The notes under the pieces are model-generated. The model was not told the DNA's origin. It saw only the letters and a list, made by a program, of their open reading frames with translations, and made no database searches. From the NCBI GenBank assembly GCA_030527115.1, contig JAUNBM010000013.1, positions 1 through 46,155 of the forward strand: 46,155 nt of DNA. The letters are read 5' to 3'. A program made the translations under genes and the position numbers. Below are positions 37,624 through 45,522 of the stretch, piece after piece. The stretch comes from Clostridia bacterium (lineage in GTDB: Bacteria; Bacillota; Clostridia; Christensenellales; CAG-138). Each line of letters begins with the position of its first letter. Position 1 is the first letter of the stretch.

Positions 37624-37811
37624 CAGACGAGGAACTGTTCACCCGGCTTCTTTATTACGGCGTCAGCCTGCTTCATCTGACTATGGATGAAGTATGGCTG
37701 ACGCCCTTTGGTTTGCTGCTGGATTTGTGGGAGTGCCATAAGCAGTACAACGGCATGGCGCGTCCCAAGCGCACGGTCTACATAGACGATATTATCCCGG
37801 ACGGATATTGA
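37240..37811 (+). CDS. Tail assembly chaperone, -1 frameshift product (gpGT-like)
   Basis: Fused product of 190 residues: the first 123 codons of the short form, then a -1 shift at A AAA AAC (37602-37608), then 67 codons to the TGA at 37809-37811. The extension reads RTRRVTDEELFTRLLYYG, then SLLHLTMDEVWLTPFGLLLD, then LWECHKQYNG, the usual T-domain pattern including the aromatic-rich MDEVWLTP. It has no start codon or ribosome site of its own. A stem-loop (37617-37645, ten pairs with one bulge) begins 8 bases after the heptamer, the normal distance for a stimulator. The fused form binds the tape measure protein. Confidence 0.88.
37602..37645 (+). promoter_or_regulatory. Programmed -1 frameshift signal
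   Basis: Slippery heptamer AAAAAAC (37602-37608) in the X XXY YYZ phase, an 8-base spacer, and a stem formed by CGGGTAACAG (37617-37626) with CTGTTCACCCG (37635-37645), one C bulged. The 0-frame stop codon lies in the stem. Confidence 0.87.
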
Positions 37812-37839
37812 GCAATTGCCAATGAGGAGGTGAAGCGAT

Positions 37840-40458
37840 ATGGCAGATGATTTCGGGTTGAAAATCGGACTTGAGGGCGAAAAGGAATTCAAGAAGGCAC
37901 TGTCGGAGATCAACCAGTCGTTCAAAGTGCTGGGCAGTGAAATGAAGCTGGTTACCTCCCAGTTCGATAAGAACGACAACTCTGTACAGGCGCTTTCCGC
38001 CCGCAATCAGGTTTTAAATAAAGAAATCGAAGCGCAGAAAGGCAAGATTGAAACCCTCCGCTCTGCGCTTGAAAACGCTGCCGCCTCCTTTGGCGAGAAC
38101 GACCGCCGGACACAGGCTTGGCAGATACAGCTGAATAATGCGGAAGCCGCCCTCAACGGCATGGAGCGTGAGCTGGGTCAGAATGAGGATGCGTTAAAGG
38201 CTGCCGCCGATGGCATGGACGCCGCCGCAAAGGAAGCGGACGACATGGGCGACGAGGTCGAGGAAGCGGGCAAAAAGAGCGACGATGCAGGCGGCAGATT
38301 CGACAAACTCGGCTCGGTTTGCAAAGCCGCTGCCGCTGCGATGGCTGCCGCCTTTGCCGCCGTGTCCGCCGCCGCCATAGCTGCAGGCAAGGCGCTCGTT
38401 GATATGACGGTCGAAGGCGCTGCGTATGCCGATGGTGTGCTGACCACAGCCACCCAAACGGGCATAGCCACGGACAAGCTGCAGGAGTATATGTACGCTG
38501 CCGAGCTTGTCGACGTTTCGACCGAAACGCTAACGAAGAGCATGGCAAAGCAGATAAAATCCATGAAGGCTGTGCAGGACGGCACTAAGCTGTCAGTGGA
38601 CGCCTACGACCGCCTGGGTGTTTCCGTACTCAATGCTGACGGCACCCTGCGTGACAGCGACGCCGTTTATTGGGAGGTTATTGACGCACTCGGCAAGATG
38701 GAGAATGAAACCGAGCGCGACGCCCTCGCCATGCAGATACTGGGCAAGTCCGCGCAGGAACTCAATCCGCTCATCGAAGCGGGTTCAAAGCGCATGGACG
38801 AGCTTGGCGAAGCCGCCCGAAAAGCCGGGTATGTCATAAGCGAAGATATGCTGGGCGCCTACGGCGCATTGGATGACCAGCTTCAGTATCTTTCGGTGGG
38901 CACCACAGCAGCGAAGAATGCACTGGGGACGGTGCTGCTTCCCGTACTGACCGACCTCGCCGGGGAGGGCGTTGACTTGCTCGGCGAGTTCACTAACGGC
39001 ATATTGGCAGCCAACGGTGATATCAGCAAAATTTCCGATGTTATCGGAGATATTCTGCCTAAAGCGCTGTCAAAGGTCATGGAATATGTGCCTGAACTGC
39101 TGGAGGTAATCGGTGAAATCATCGGCTCTCTTGGCGCGGCTATCGTGGACAACCTCCCGCAAATCGTTGATTCCGCAAGCCAAATCGTATTCTCGATACT
39201 GGAGGGGCTGGTTGCGTCCTTGCCGCAGATTTCAACGGGCGCAGTTCAGCTTGTTCTCGCGCTCGTGGAGGGGCTTATCGGCGCGCTTCCCCTCATTGTG
39301 GATGCGGCAGCAAAGGCGGTCACTGCGCTGGTGAAGGGAATCGCCGGTGCGCTTCCTCGCTTGATTCCGGCAGCGGTGCAGGCAATCACAACGCTTGTTC
39401 AAACGCTCATCGACAATCTGCCGCTTCTGCTGGACGCTGCGCTGCAATTGGTTATGGGCTTGGCGCAGGGCATACTTGACGCCATTCCCGTGCTGATTGA
39501 GGCTCTCCCGGCGCTGATACTGTCCATAGTCGATTTCATACTGGGGGCTATTCCCCAAATCATCGACGCAGGAATTCAGCTTCTTACTTCGCTGGTTGCC
39601 GCTTTGCCCGACATCATAACCGCTATTGTGGAAGCAATCCCTCTCATCATCGATGGGATAATCACGGCGGTCATCGACGCTATTCCGCTGATTATTCAGG
39701 CGGGAATCGATTTGCTCATCGCTCTTGTCCGCGCACTGCCCCAGATTATCACGACCATCGTGAAGGCGATACCTCAGATAATCTCCGGCATCGTGGACGC
39801 CCTGATCGGCAACATCGACAAGATCATCATGGCGGGTGTTGAATTGTTCATCGCCCTCATCGAGAATCTGCCGACCATTATTGTGGAAATCGTAAAGGCG
39901 GTGCCGCAGATAATAGCGGGCATTGTGGAAGCCTTCGGCAGCCTTATGTACAAAATCGTGGAGATCGGCGGCAACATCGTCAAGGGGCTGTGGGAAGGCA
40001 TCAAGAGCCTGGCGTCTTGGCTGTGGAACAAGGTGTCGGGCTGGATTTCCAGCATTTGGGACGGCATCTGCGACTTCTTCGGCATTCGTTCGCCCTCTAA
40101 GGAGATGGGCTGGATCGGCGAGATGATGGTCAAGGGACTTGCCGGGTCCATTGAAAGCAACGGCGATGAAGCGGTAAAAGCCGCCGAAGCCATGAGCAAC
40201 GATATAAACGGCGTGATGCGCGGGCTTGCCGATGAAATGCAGTCGGGCTTATCGACTGATTTCTCGGTCAGCGGCACGGGCAGCATCAGCGGCAGCGCAG
40301 GTGGGCTGGCGGCAGTTATCGCCTTGCTCGAAAGATATCTGCCGCAGATGAGCAACTACAAACTGGTGGCGGATACGGGCGCAGTGGTCGGCTGGCTTGC
40401 GCCAGCAATGGATGATGCGCTTGGCACGATGCGGCGCAGAAAGGAGCGTTTTCTATGA
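37840..40458 (+). CDS. Tail tape measure protein
   Basis: 872-residue protein that sets tail length. Residues 1-125 are a coiled coil (FKKALSEINQSFKVLGSEMK and following). An Ala-rich hydrophobic segment lies at about 160-185 (CKAAAAAMAAAFAAVSAAAI). A TMP core follows at about 190-365. Residues 417-702 are a long series of helical repeats, each starting Leu/Ile-Pro: seven units of 22 residues, then three 44-residue groups of 18+11+15. The C-terminal part has SWLWNKVSGWISSIWDGICD and FFGIRSPSKEMGWIGEMM, typical of clostridial tape measures. GAGGAGGTGAAG precedes the ATG. It overlaps the distal tail gene by ATGA. Confidence 0.95.
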   Translation: MADDFGLKIGLEGEKEFKKALSEINQSFKVLGSEMKLVTSQFDKNDNSVQALSARNQVLNKEIEAQKGKIETLRSALENAAASFGENDRRTQAWQIQLNNAEAALNGMERELGQNEDALKAAADGMDAAAKEADDMGDEVEEAGKKSDDAGGRFDKLGSVCKAAAAAMAAAFAAVSAAAIAAGKALVDMTVEGAAYADGVLTTATQTGIATDKLQEYMYAAELVDVSTETLTKSMAKQIKSMKAVQDGTKLSVDAYDRLGVSVLNADGTLRDSDAVYWEVIDALGKMENETERDALAMQILGKSAQELNPLIEAGSKRMDELGEAARKAGYVISEDMLGAYGALDDQLQYLSVGTTAAKNALGTVLLPVLTDLAGEGVDLLGEFTNGILAANGDISKISDVIGDILPKALSKVMEYVPELLEVIGEIIGSLGAAIVDNLPQIVDSASQIVFSILEGLVASLPQISTGAVQLVLALVEGLIGALPLIVDAAAKAVTALVKGIAGALPRLIPAAVQAITTLVQTLIDNLPLLLDAALQLVMGLAQGILDAIPVLIEALPALILSIVDFILGAIPQIIDAGIQLLTSLVAALPDIITAIVEAIPLIIDGIITAVIDAIPLIIQAGIDLLIALVRALPQIITTIVKAIPQIISGIVDALIGNIDKIIMAGVELFIALIENLPTIIVEIVKAVPQIIAGIVEAFGSLMYKIVEIGGNIVKGLWEGIKSLASWLWNKVSGWISSIWDGICDFFGIRSPSKEMGWIGEMMVKGLAGSIESNGDEAVKAAEAMSNDINGVMRGLADEMQSGLSTDFSVSGTGSISGSAGGLAAVIALLERYLPQMSNYKLVADTGAVVGWLAPAMDDALGTMRRRKERFL

Positions 40459-41090
40459 GTTATATCCTGTTTGGCAGTAAAAGCACGAAGGCAGACTATG
40501 GCTTTATAACCGCTCCCTATTTCATCCCCATGCCGGCCGTACAGACGAGCTATGTTGAGATACCCGGCAGAGATGGAACGCTCGATCTCACCGAGGGGTT
40601 TGGCTGCATTCGGTATTCCGACAGAGCCATTCCCCTCACGCTGTATGCCGTAGCTCCGTATGAGCAGCGCGTTTCGGATTTCGTCAATGCGGTTCACGGC
40701 AGGCGGCTGGAGCTTGTATTCGACCGCGACACGAGTTTCTGCTATGTTGGGCGCGTGAGCGTGGACGGCTTGGAAAAGCACGACGGCTACTGCACGATTA
40801 CCGTGAACGTCGTTGCGGAGCCGTACAAGTATAAGCGGACGATAACAACGGTAACGCAGACCGGCAGCGGCACGGTTATCCTCAATAACCTCAATATGCC
40901 CGTTGTGCCGGAGGTGACGGCAACTGCCGAAGCCACGCTCACCTACAAATGCGGCGGCACACCGACCACTACGGTTATCGCTGCCGGAACGCATTTCATC
41001 CCGGCGCTTCTGTTGGAAGCCGGAGCGAAATCCGTGCAGGTCATAACGACCGGGAAGGTCGATTTTTCATATAGAGAGGGGGCGCTTTGA
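40455..41090 (+). CDS. Distal tail protein (Dit)
   Basis: 211-residue baseplate hub subunit. Matching parts are ADYGFITAPYFIPMPAVQTS, YVEIPGRDGTLDLTEGFG, YSDRAIPLTLYAVAPYEQRV and the FVNAVHGRRLELVFDRDTSF block, then YVGRVSVDGLEKHDGYCTIT, the usual N-terminal ring domain of Dit proteins. The C-terminal 70 residues form a beta sandwich. It is ATGA-coupled to the tape measure gene and overlaps the endopeptidase gene by one base. Confidence 0.92.
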   Translation: MSYILFGSKSTKADYGFITAPYFIPMPAVQTSYVEIPGRDGTLDLTEGFGCIRYSDRAIPLTLYAVAPYEQRVSDFVNAVHGRRLELVFDRDTSFCYVGRVSVDGLEKHDGYCTITVNVVAEPYKYKRTITTVTQTGSGTVILNNLNMPVVPEVTATAEATLTYKCGGTPTTTVIAAGTHFIPALLLEAGAKSVQVITTGKVDFSYREGAL

Positions 41091-42739
41091 TGTACACGGT
41101 CTATTGCGATGCAACGCTGCTATACGACCCGCGCCTGCCTGACTATGTGCTGACCGACCCTGTGCTGTCGCTCACGAAAAATGAACCGGCGCGGCTGTCG
41201 TTTGCCGTTCCCGTGACGAACCCCGGCAGCGGCTCGGTTATGCGGCTCAAAAGCCGAATCAAGGTCTACCGGGACGGTGCGCTCATATTCCTTGGACGGA
41301 TAATCGAGGACGGTGCAGGGCTGAACCACCGGCGAACGTATGTGGCGGAGGGTGCGCTCGCCTTCCTGCTGGACAGCGTTTTTCGACCGTTTTCCTATGA
41401 GGGAACGGTGGCAGGCTTCTTTTCGTTGCTGCTTGCGACCCATAACGAGCAGGTCAATGAGGAGCAGCGCCTCGGAATTGGAACAGTTACAGTATCGACT
41501 GAGAACCCGCTTGCCATCTCCTCCGAGGACTATCAATCGGTATGGGCGGCTCTGAAAGCGCAGCTGGTGGATGTTTATGGCGGCTATCTCGTACTCTCCT
41601 TTGACGATAACGAGCAGCCGGTATTGAGTTATCTTGCCGAACCGCCCGATACTGCGACCCAGCGGATAGACTTTGGGGAAAACCTCGCCAGCCTTGCAGT
41701 TACCCGCAATGCGGACGAAACCTATACGGCCTGCATTCCCCTCGGCGCAACGCTCAATGAGATTGACGAGAATATGGAGAGCGACGAACGGCTGACGATT
41801 GCCGACGCCAACGGCGGCATTGATTACCTCATCGATGAGGAGAACGCTGCGCTTTTCGGCGTAATCTTTGCGCCCGTGGAACTCACCACATTTGAGGATG
41901 AAAAGAACGCCACCTATCTCATGCAGCGCGGACGAGCGTGGCTTTCCGGCACAGGCGTCCGGCTCAAGGAGAGTATTACGCTTACGGCGGTCGACCTCCA
42001 CGACGTAGACGCCGATGTGGAAGCCTTCTCTTTTCTCGACCGCATCATCGTTGCCTGCGGGGAGGTCTGCCCTGAGAGCGAGTTTGTGCTGTCGGGCATG
42101 GAGATACCGCTCAACAATCCGGCAAGCACCAGCGTCACGCTGGGAGATACCCGCCCCTCCCTTGTTGGCGATAACGCAGCGCAAAACGCTTCCGCCCTCG
42201 ACAGGATTGAGAGCATTGAGGCCGACTATGTTACCAATCAGACGGTGTCGGCGCTGGTGACGCAGCAGATAACGAACAACACCTCCATCCTGCAATCGGC
42301 ACAGCAGATAATCCTGTCTGCACTGGAGGAGTATGTCCGAACGTCGGATTTTAACGCCTTTCAAAGCTCTGTGCAGACTACGCTGTCCATTATGGCGGGT
42401 ACGATTGAAGCGAACTTCACCGAAACGATCAGCGAGATTTCCTCTATGAACGGGTCTGTGTCGCAGCAGTTTGAAACGATACAGAGCTTTATACGGCTCA
42501 TATCGTCCGGCATTGTCATCGGTGAGAGCAGCTCTGCAATCAAGCTGAAGCTGGAAAACGATGTGCTTTATTTCTTTACCGGCGGGGAGGACACGGTTTC
42601 TCCCGAAAATGCGATGGCGTACTTTTCGGCAGGTAAGCTGTATGTGAACGATGTGCAGATACTGACTTCCATGCGTATCGGGCCGTTTGCATGGGTGCCG
42701 GAGTCGGACAACCTGAACTTTAAACTGATGGAGGCATGA
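41090..42739 (+). CDS. Tail-associated protein (prophage tail endopeptidase / Tal)
   Basis: 549-residue hub and tail-tip protein. The first 370 residues resemble the gp27-like Tal fold of phage endopeptidase-tail proteins (LLYDPRLPDYVLTDPVLSLT, RLKSRIKVYRDGALIFLGRI, then an EGALAFLLDSVFRPF block). The C-terminal part (about 390-470) is a coiled coil with ALDRIESIEADYVTNQTVSA and QQFETIQSFIRLISSGIVIG. A final domain follows, ending RIGPFAWVPESDNLNFKL, which resembles fibre-attachment ends. Whether a peptidase site is present is not evident. Start at the ATG overlapping the Dit stop. Confidence 0.88.
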   Translation: MYTVYCDATLLYDPRLPDYVLTDPVLSLTKNEPARLSFAVPVTNPGSGSVMRLKSRIKVYRDGALIFLGRIIEDGAGLNHRRTYVAEGALAFLLDSVFRPFSYEGTVAGFFSLLLATHNEQVNEEQRLGIGTVTVSTENPLAISSEDYQSVWAALKAQLVDVYGGYLVLSFDDNEQPVLSYLAEPPDTATQRIDFGENLASLAVTRNADETYTACIPLGATLNEIDENMESDERLTIADANGGIDYLIDEENAALFGVIFAPVELTTFEDEKNATYLMQRGRAWLSGTGVRLKESITLTAVDLHDVDADVEAFSFLDRIIVACGEVCPESEFVLSGMEIPLNNPASTSVTLGDTRPSLVGDNAAQNASALDRIESIEADYVTNQTVSALVTQQITNNTSILQSAQQIILSALEEYVRTSDFNAFQSSVQTTLSIMAGTIEANFTETISEISSMNGSVSQQFETIQSFIRLISSGIVIGESSSAIKLKLENDVLYFFTGGEDTVSPENAMAYFSAGKLYVNDVQILTSMRIGPFAWVPESDNLNFKLMEA

Positions 42740-42740
42740 T

Positions 42741-44819
42741 ATGGCAAACTGGATAAACGGCGCAATCAACAGTGGATATACGGTTGTGAACGGCACGCTG
42801 TCCGGCACGGCGAACTCAAAGGTCGCCTGCTGGGTGGAGTACCGGGTCATATCGCAGTCCATCCCGAACAATACAAGCACTATCCGGCTGTACGCCTATA
42901 TTGCTGCGGCGCAGAACACTTCGAAGTATTGGACATACTGGAACAACCATTCGGGCGATTCCCGCGGGATGTTCAAGATATACGCCGCAGGTACGCTCGT
43001 GTACGAACGCGCCAATCGCGGCTTTGCTACCTCGAATATTCCCACGCCGTCCGACTTCACCACGCAGTATGAAACGGCTTATGCCAACGCAGAAGATAAG
43101 AAGTATTTAACGGTACTGACCGACAACGCTTCAACCCGCGCCGCAGCATACGGGGAGTTCACCATAGCGCACAATTCGGATGGCACAAGGCAGTTTACGC
43201 TGTCCTTCAACGGCGATTTTTCCATTGCCTCCTCCTTCGGCACGGCAAGCGGGTCAATTACGATCCAGCTTCCGACGATACCCCGAAGCACGGTGCCATC
43301 GGTGAGCAGCATAACGCTGGGCAGCGCGGCGACTATTTCCATCTCTCCGGCGTCCTCCTCGTTTCGGCATACGTTCAGAGCGCAGTTCGGAAGCCGGGCG
43401 CAGACTACGATTGCATCGCTTACCAGTGCTACCTCGATAACGTGGACGCCTTCGCTGGCAGAAGCAAACGCTGCGCCCAACGCAACGTCGGTTGGAGGTA
43501 CGCTCTATTGCGACACCTATTCCGGCAGTACGCTTCTGGGAACGGCGGCTGTATCCATATCGGCAGCTATCCCGGCAAGCGTTGTACCCACGCTGTCCTA
43601 TTCGATAGCGGATGCGATAAGCGGCATCGCTTCCAAATACGGGGCGTACATACAGGGAAGCTCCAAGCTGGCCGTCACTCTCACGCCGAGCGGCGCTTAC
43701 GGTTCGACCATATCATCTGTAACGACTACGGTCAACGGCAGCACCTATACGACAAACTCGTTCACCACATCCGAGCTTCAAAGCTCAGGCAATCAGACCA
43801 TGCGCGTGGTCGTGAAGGACAGCCGAAACCGAACCGCAACCTACACGATAAGCTATGCGGTGCTTGCGTATTCTGCGCCCCGGCTTTCCAATGTGTCCAT
43901 CTATCGCTGTGACAGTCGCGGAGCGGCAAGCCATACGGGTGCGTATATGTCGGTGACGCTCACAGGCCAGATAACGAGCCTGAATAATCTCAACAGCGCG
44001 GCTTTTACCGTGGGACATAAGCTAAAGACCGCAAGCTCCTACACGGTAACGACACTCGGAACCAGCGGCTATTCCGTCAGCGGAACATTTATCGTGGGCG
44101 GCAATCTGTCGAATCAGTCCGCTTATGACGTTAGGATAGGCGCAGCCGATGATTTCTCGACCACCTATACCTATGCCGACATCTCAACTGCCGAAACCAT
44201 TCTGTCCATCCGCAATAACGGGCTGGGCATGGCGATAGGCAAAGTGTGTGAAGCGAACAAGTTTGAGGTCGGCTGGCAATCGCAGTTCCACGAGGACGTT
44301 CAGTTCGATGGCGACGTGACCTTCGCTTCGCTGGCATGGCTGCTCGATGTGATATTCCCGATAGGCTCCATTCGCATGACCACCTCCACGGCGGGAGCCG
44401 CCACATTTCTCGGCGGCACATGGGTGCAGTGGGGTTCCGGGCGCGTTCCCGTTGGAGTCAATACCTCGGACAGCAACTTCAATACCATCGAAAAGACGGG
44501 CGGCGCAAATACCGTTGCGCTGACTACGGCGCAGCTTCCCGCACATGGACACACGGTGAGCGGGTCGGTTTCGATTGGAAACGAAGCGTCCCATACCCAC
44601 AGGGGTTCAACGGGCGCTTACAAGGTCGGAAGCGGGTCGGGCTCGTCTTACTACTACATGACTAACAACGGCTCCACCAACGGTCAGACAACGGGCGCAG
44701 GCAGTTCCCATACCCACTCCGCTTCATTCTCCGGCTCTGCCGGGAATACCGGCAGCGGCGCGGCGCACAGCAACCTGCAGCCCTATATCACCTGCTACTT
44801 TTGGAAGCGAACCGCCTAA
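42741..44819 (+). CDS. Receptor-binding tail fibre (DUF859 with gp12-like collar tip)
   Basis: 692-residue structural protein. Residues 1-175 form an N-terminal beta domain (INGAINSGYTVVNGTLSG) with a conserved AYGEFTIAHNSDGTRQFTLSF segment in two parts. About 180-480 hold Ser/Thr-rich immunoglobulin-like repeats of the DUF859 type. An LGMAIGKVCEANKFEVGWQS attachment region lies near 495. The last 150 residues are a phage collar tip: FPIGSIRMTTS, GSGRVPVGVN, LPAHGHTVSG, SHTHRG and SHTHSAS, ending LQPYITCYFWKR. The repeated His-x-His motifs bind metal in T4 gp12-like trimers. It is the likely host-recognition protein. Confidence 0.92.
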   Translation: MANWINGAINSGYTVVNGTLSGTANSKVACWVEYRVISQSIPNNTSTIRLYAYIAAAQNTSKYWTYWNNHSGDSRGMFKIYAAGTLVYERANRGFATSNIPTPSDFTTQYETAYANAEDKKYLTVLTDNASTRAAAYGEFTIAHNSDGTRQFTLSFNGDFSIASSFGTASGSITIQLPTIPRSTVPSVSSITLGSAATISISPASSSFRHTFRAQFGSRAQTTIASLTSATSITWTPSLAEANAAPNATSVGGTLYCDTYSGSTLLGTAAVSISAAIPASVVPTLSYSIADAISGIASKYGAYIQGSSKLAVTLTPSGAYGSTISSVTTTVNGSTYTTNSFTTSELQSSGNQTMRVVVKDSRNRTATYTISYAVLAYSAPRLSNVSIYRCDSRGAASHTGAYMSVTLTGQITSLNNLNSAAFTVGHKLKTASSYTVTTLGTSGYSVSGTFIVGGNLSNQSAYDVRIGAADDFSTTYTYADISTAETILSIRNNGLGMAIGKVCEANKFEVGWQSQFHEDVQFDGDVTFASLAWLLDVIFPIGSIRMTTSTAGAATFLGGTWVQWGSGRVPVGVNTSDSNFNTIEKTGGANTVALTTAQLPAHGHTVSGSVSIGNEASHTHRGSTGAYKVGSGSGSSYYYMTNNGSTNGQTTGAGSSHTHSASFSGSAGNTGSGAAHSNLQPYITCYFWKRTA

Positions 44820-45004
44820 ACAGCGGCATTGAAAAAGTCCCTGCCGTAATCATCGAAACGGTCAAGGGACTTTTTCCTGTTATATGCTTTTTTGCTTTCG
44901 ACCTTGCGTGTCACCGGGCGAATATCCCAAGTCTGACGCCGGAGGTCGTTTTGCGCTTTGCGCGCTTTCTTGCTCATTTTCTCTTTTGAGATGAATCGAA
45001 CCAT
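44816..45004 (-). CDS. Small basic antisense-strand phage protein
   Basis: 62-residue, very basic protein read leftward between the fibre and holin genes: VRFISKEKMSKKARKAQNDL, RRQTWDIRPVTRKVESKKAY, NRKKSLDRFDDYGRDFF. It matches a short conserved protein that I recall from many Firmicutes phages and chromosomes, including the PVTRxVESKKxYNRK core. Start at the ATG at 45002-45004, after AAGGAAG and GGTG; its promoter is just upstream. Its end overlaps the fibre stop by 4 bases. Function unknown; expression from its own promoter suggests activity in the lysogen. Confidence 0.85.
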   Translation of the reverse strand: MVRFISKEKMSKKARKAQNDLRRQTWDIRPVTRKVESKKAYNRKKSLDRFDDYGRDFFNAAV

Positions 45005-45029
45005 TTTCACCACTTCCTTTCGCCCCACC

Positions 45030-45058
45030 AGTATAGCGGGAGACGAAAGAAAAATCAA
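45030..45058 (-). promoter_or_regulatory. Promoter of the antisense gene
   Basis: On the minus strand TTGATT (45058-45053) and TATACT (45035-45030) with exactly 17 bases between them. It is close to consensus and points away from the holin gene, into the small basic gene and against the late operon. Confidence 0.8.
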
Positions 45059-45078
45059 CCAAACGGGAGGAAAACAAA

Positions 45079-45522
45079 ATGAACACAATTTGGAACTGGC
45101 TCCGAGCGGCATTTGCGGGAATCGGAGCGGGGCTTGGGTACTTCCTCGGCGGATGCGATGGGTTCTTCTATGCGCTCATCGCTTTTACAGCCGTAGATTA
45201 CCTAACCGGCGTAATGTGCGCCATCGTGGATAAGAAGCTCTCCAGCGCAGTGGGCTTCAAGGGCATATTCCGCAAGATACTCATCTTCGTGATGGTAGGC
45301 ATTGGACACACGCTGGATGCGCAGGTGCTTGGCGGCGGCGATGTGCTTCGTACCTCCGTTATCTTCTTCTACTGCGCCAACGAGGGCTTGTCCATTCTCG
45401 AAAACGCCGGTCACTTGGGGTTGCCCATTCCGGCAAAGCTAAAGAGCGTATTGGAGCAGCTTCACAACCGCGCAGAAAAGACGGACGAGAAGGAGGACGG
45501 CGGCAATGGCACATCTGAATAA
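45079..45522 (+). CDS. Phage holin (TcdE / holin family 4 type)
   Basis: 147-residue membrane protein that makes the pore for lysis. GGGAGG lies 9 bases before the ATG. Three hydrophobic segments are visible at about 10-27 (AAFAGIGAGLGYFLGG), 29-48 (FFYALIAFTAVDYLTGVMCA) and 66-82 (ILIFVMVGIGHTLD). Conserved VDYLTGV and FFYCANEGLSILENAGHLG are hallmarks of this family. The C-terminal 30 residues are charged. It overlaps the endolysin gene by 17 bases. Confidence 0.96.
   Translation: MNTIWNWLRAAFAGIGAGLGYFLGGCDGFFYALIAFTAVDYLTGVMCAIVDKKLSSAVGFKGIFRKILIFVMVGIGHTLDAQVLGGGDVLRTSVIFFYCANEGLSILENAGHLGLPIPAKLKSVLEQLHNRAEKTDEKEDGGNGTSE

Noticed and set aside
39088..39945. Possible CRISPR or DNA tandem array in the tape measure gene
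   Set aside because: The repetition is at the protein level in a long coding frame; DNA units vary in length and sequence and there are no spacers.
41120..42880. Long open frame (586 codons) on the minus strand opposite the tail endopeptidase gene
   Set aside because: It is a mirror of a well-supported coding frame, has no ribosome site, and its translation has no family features.
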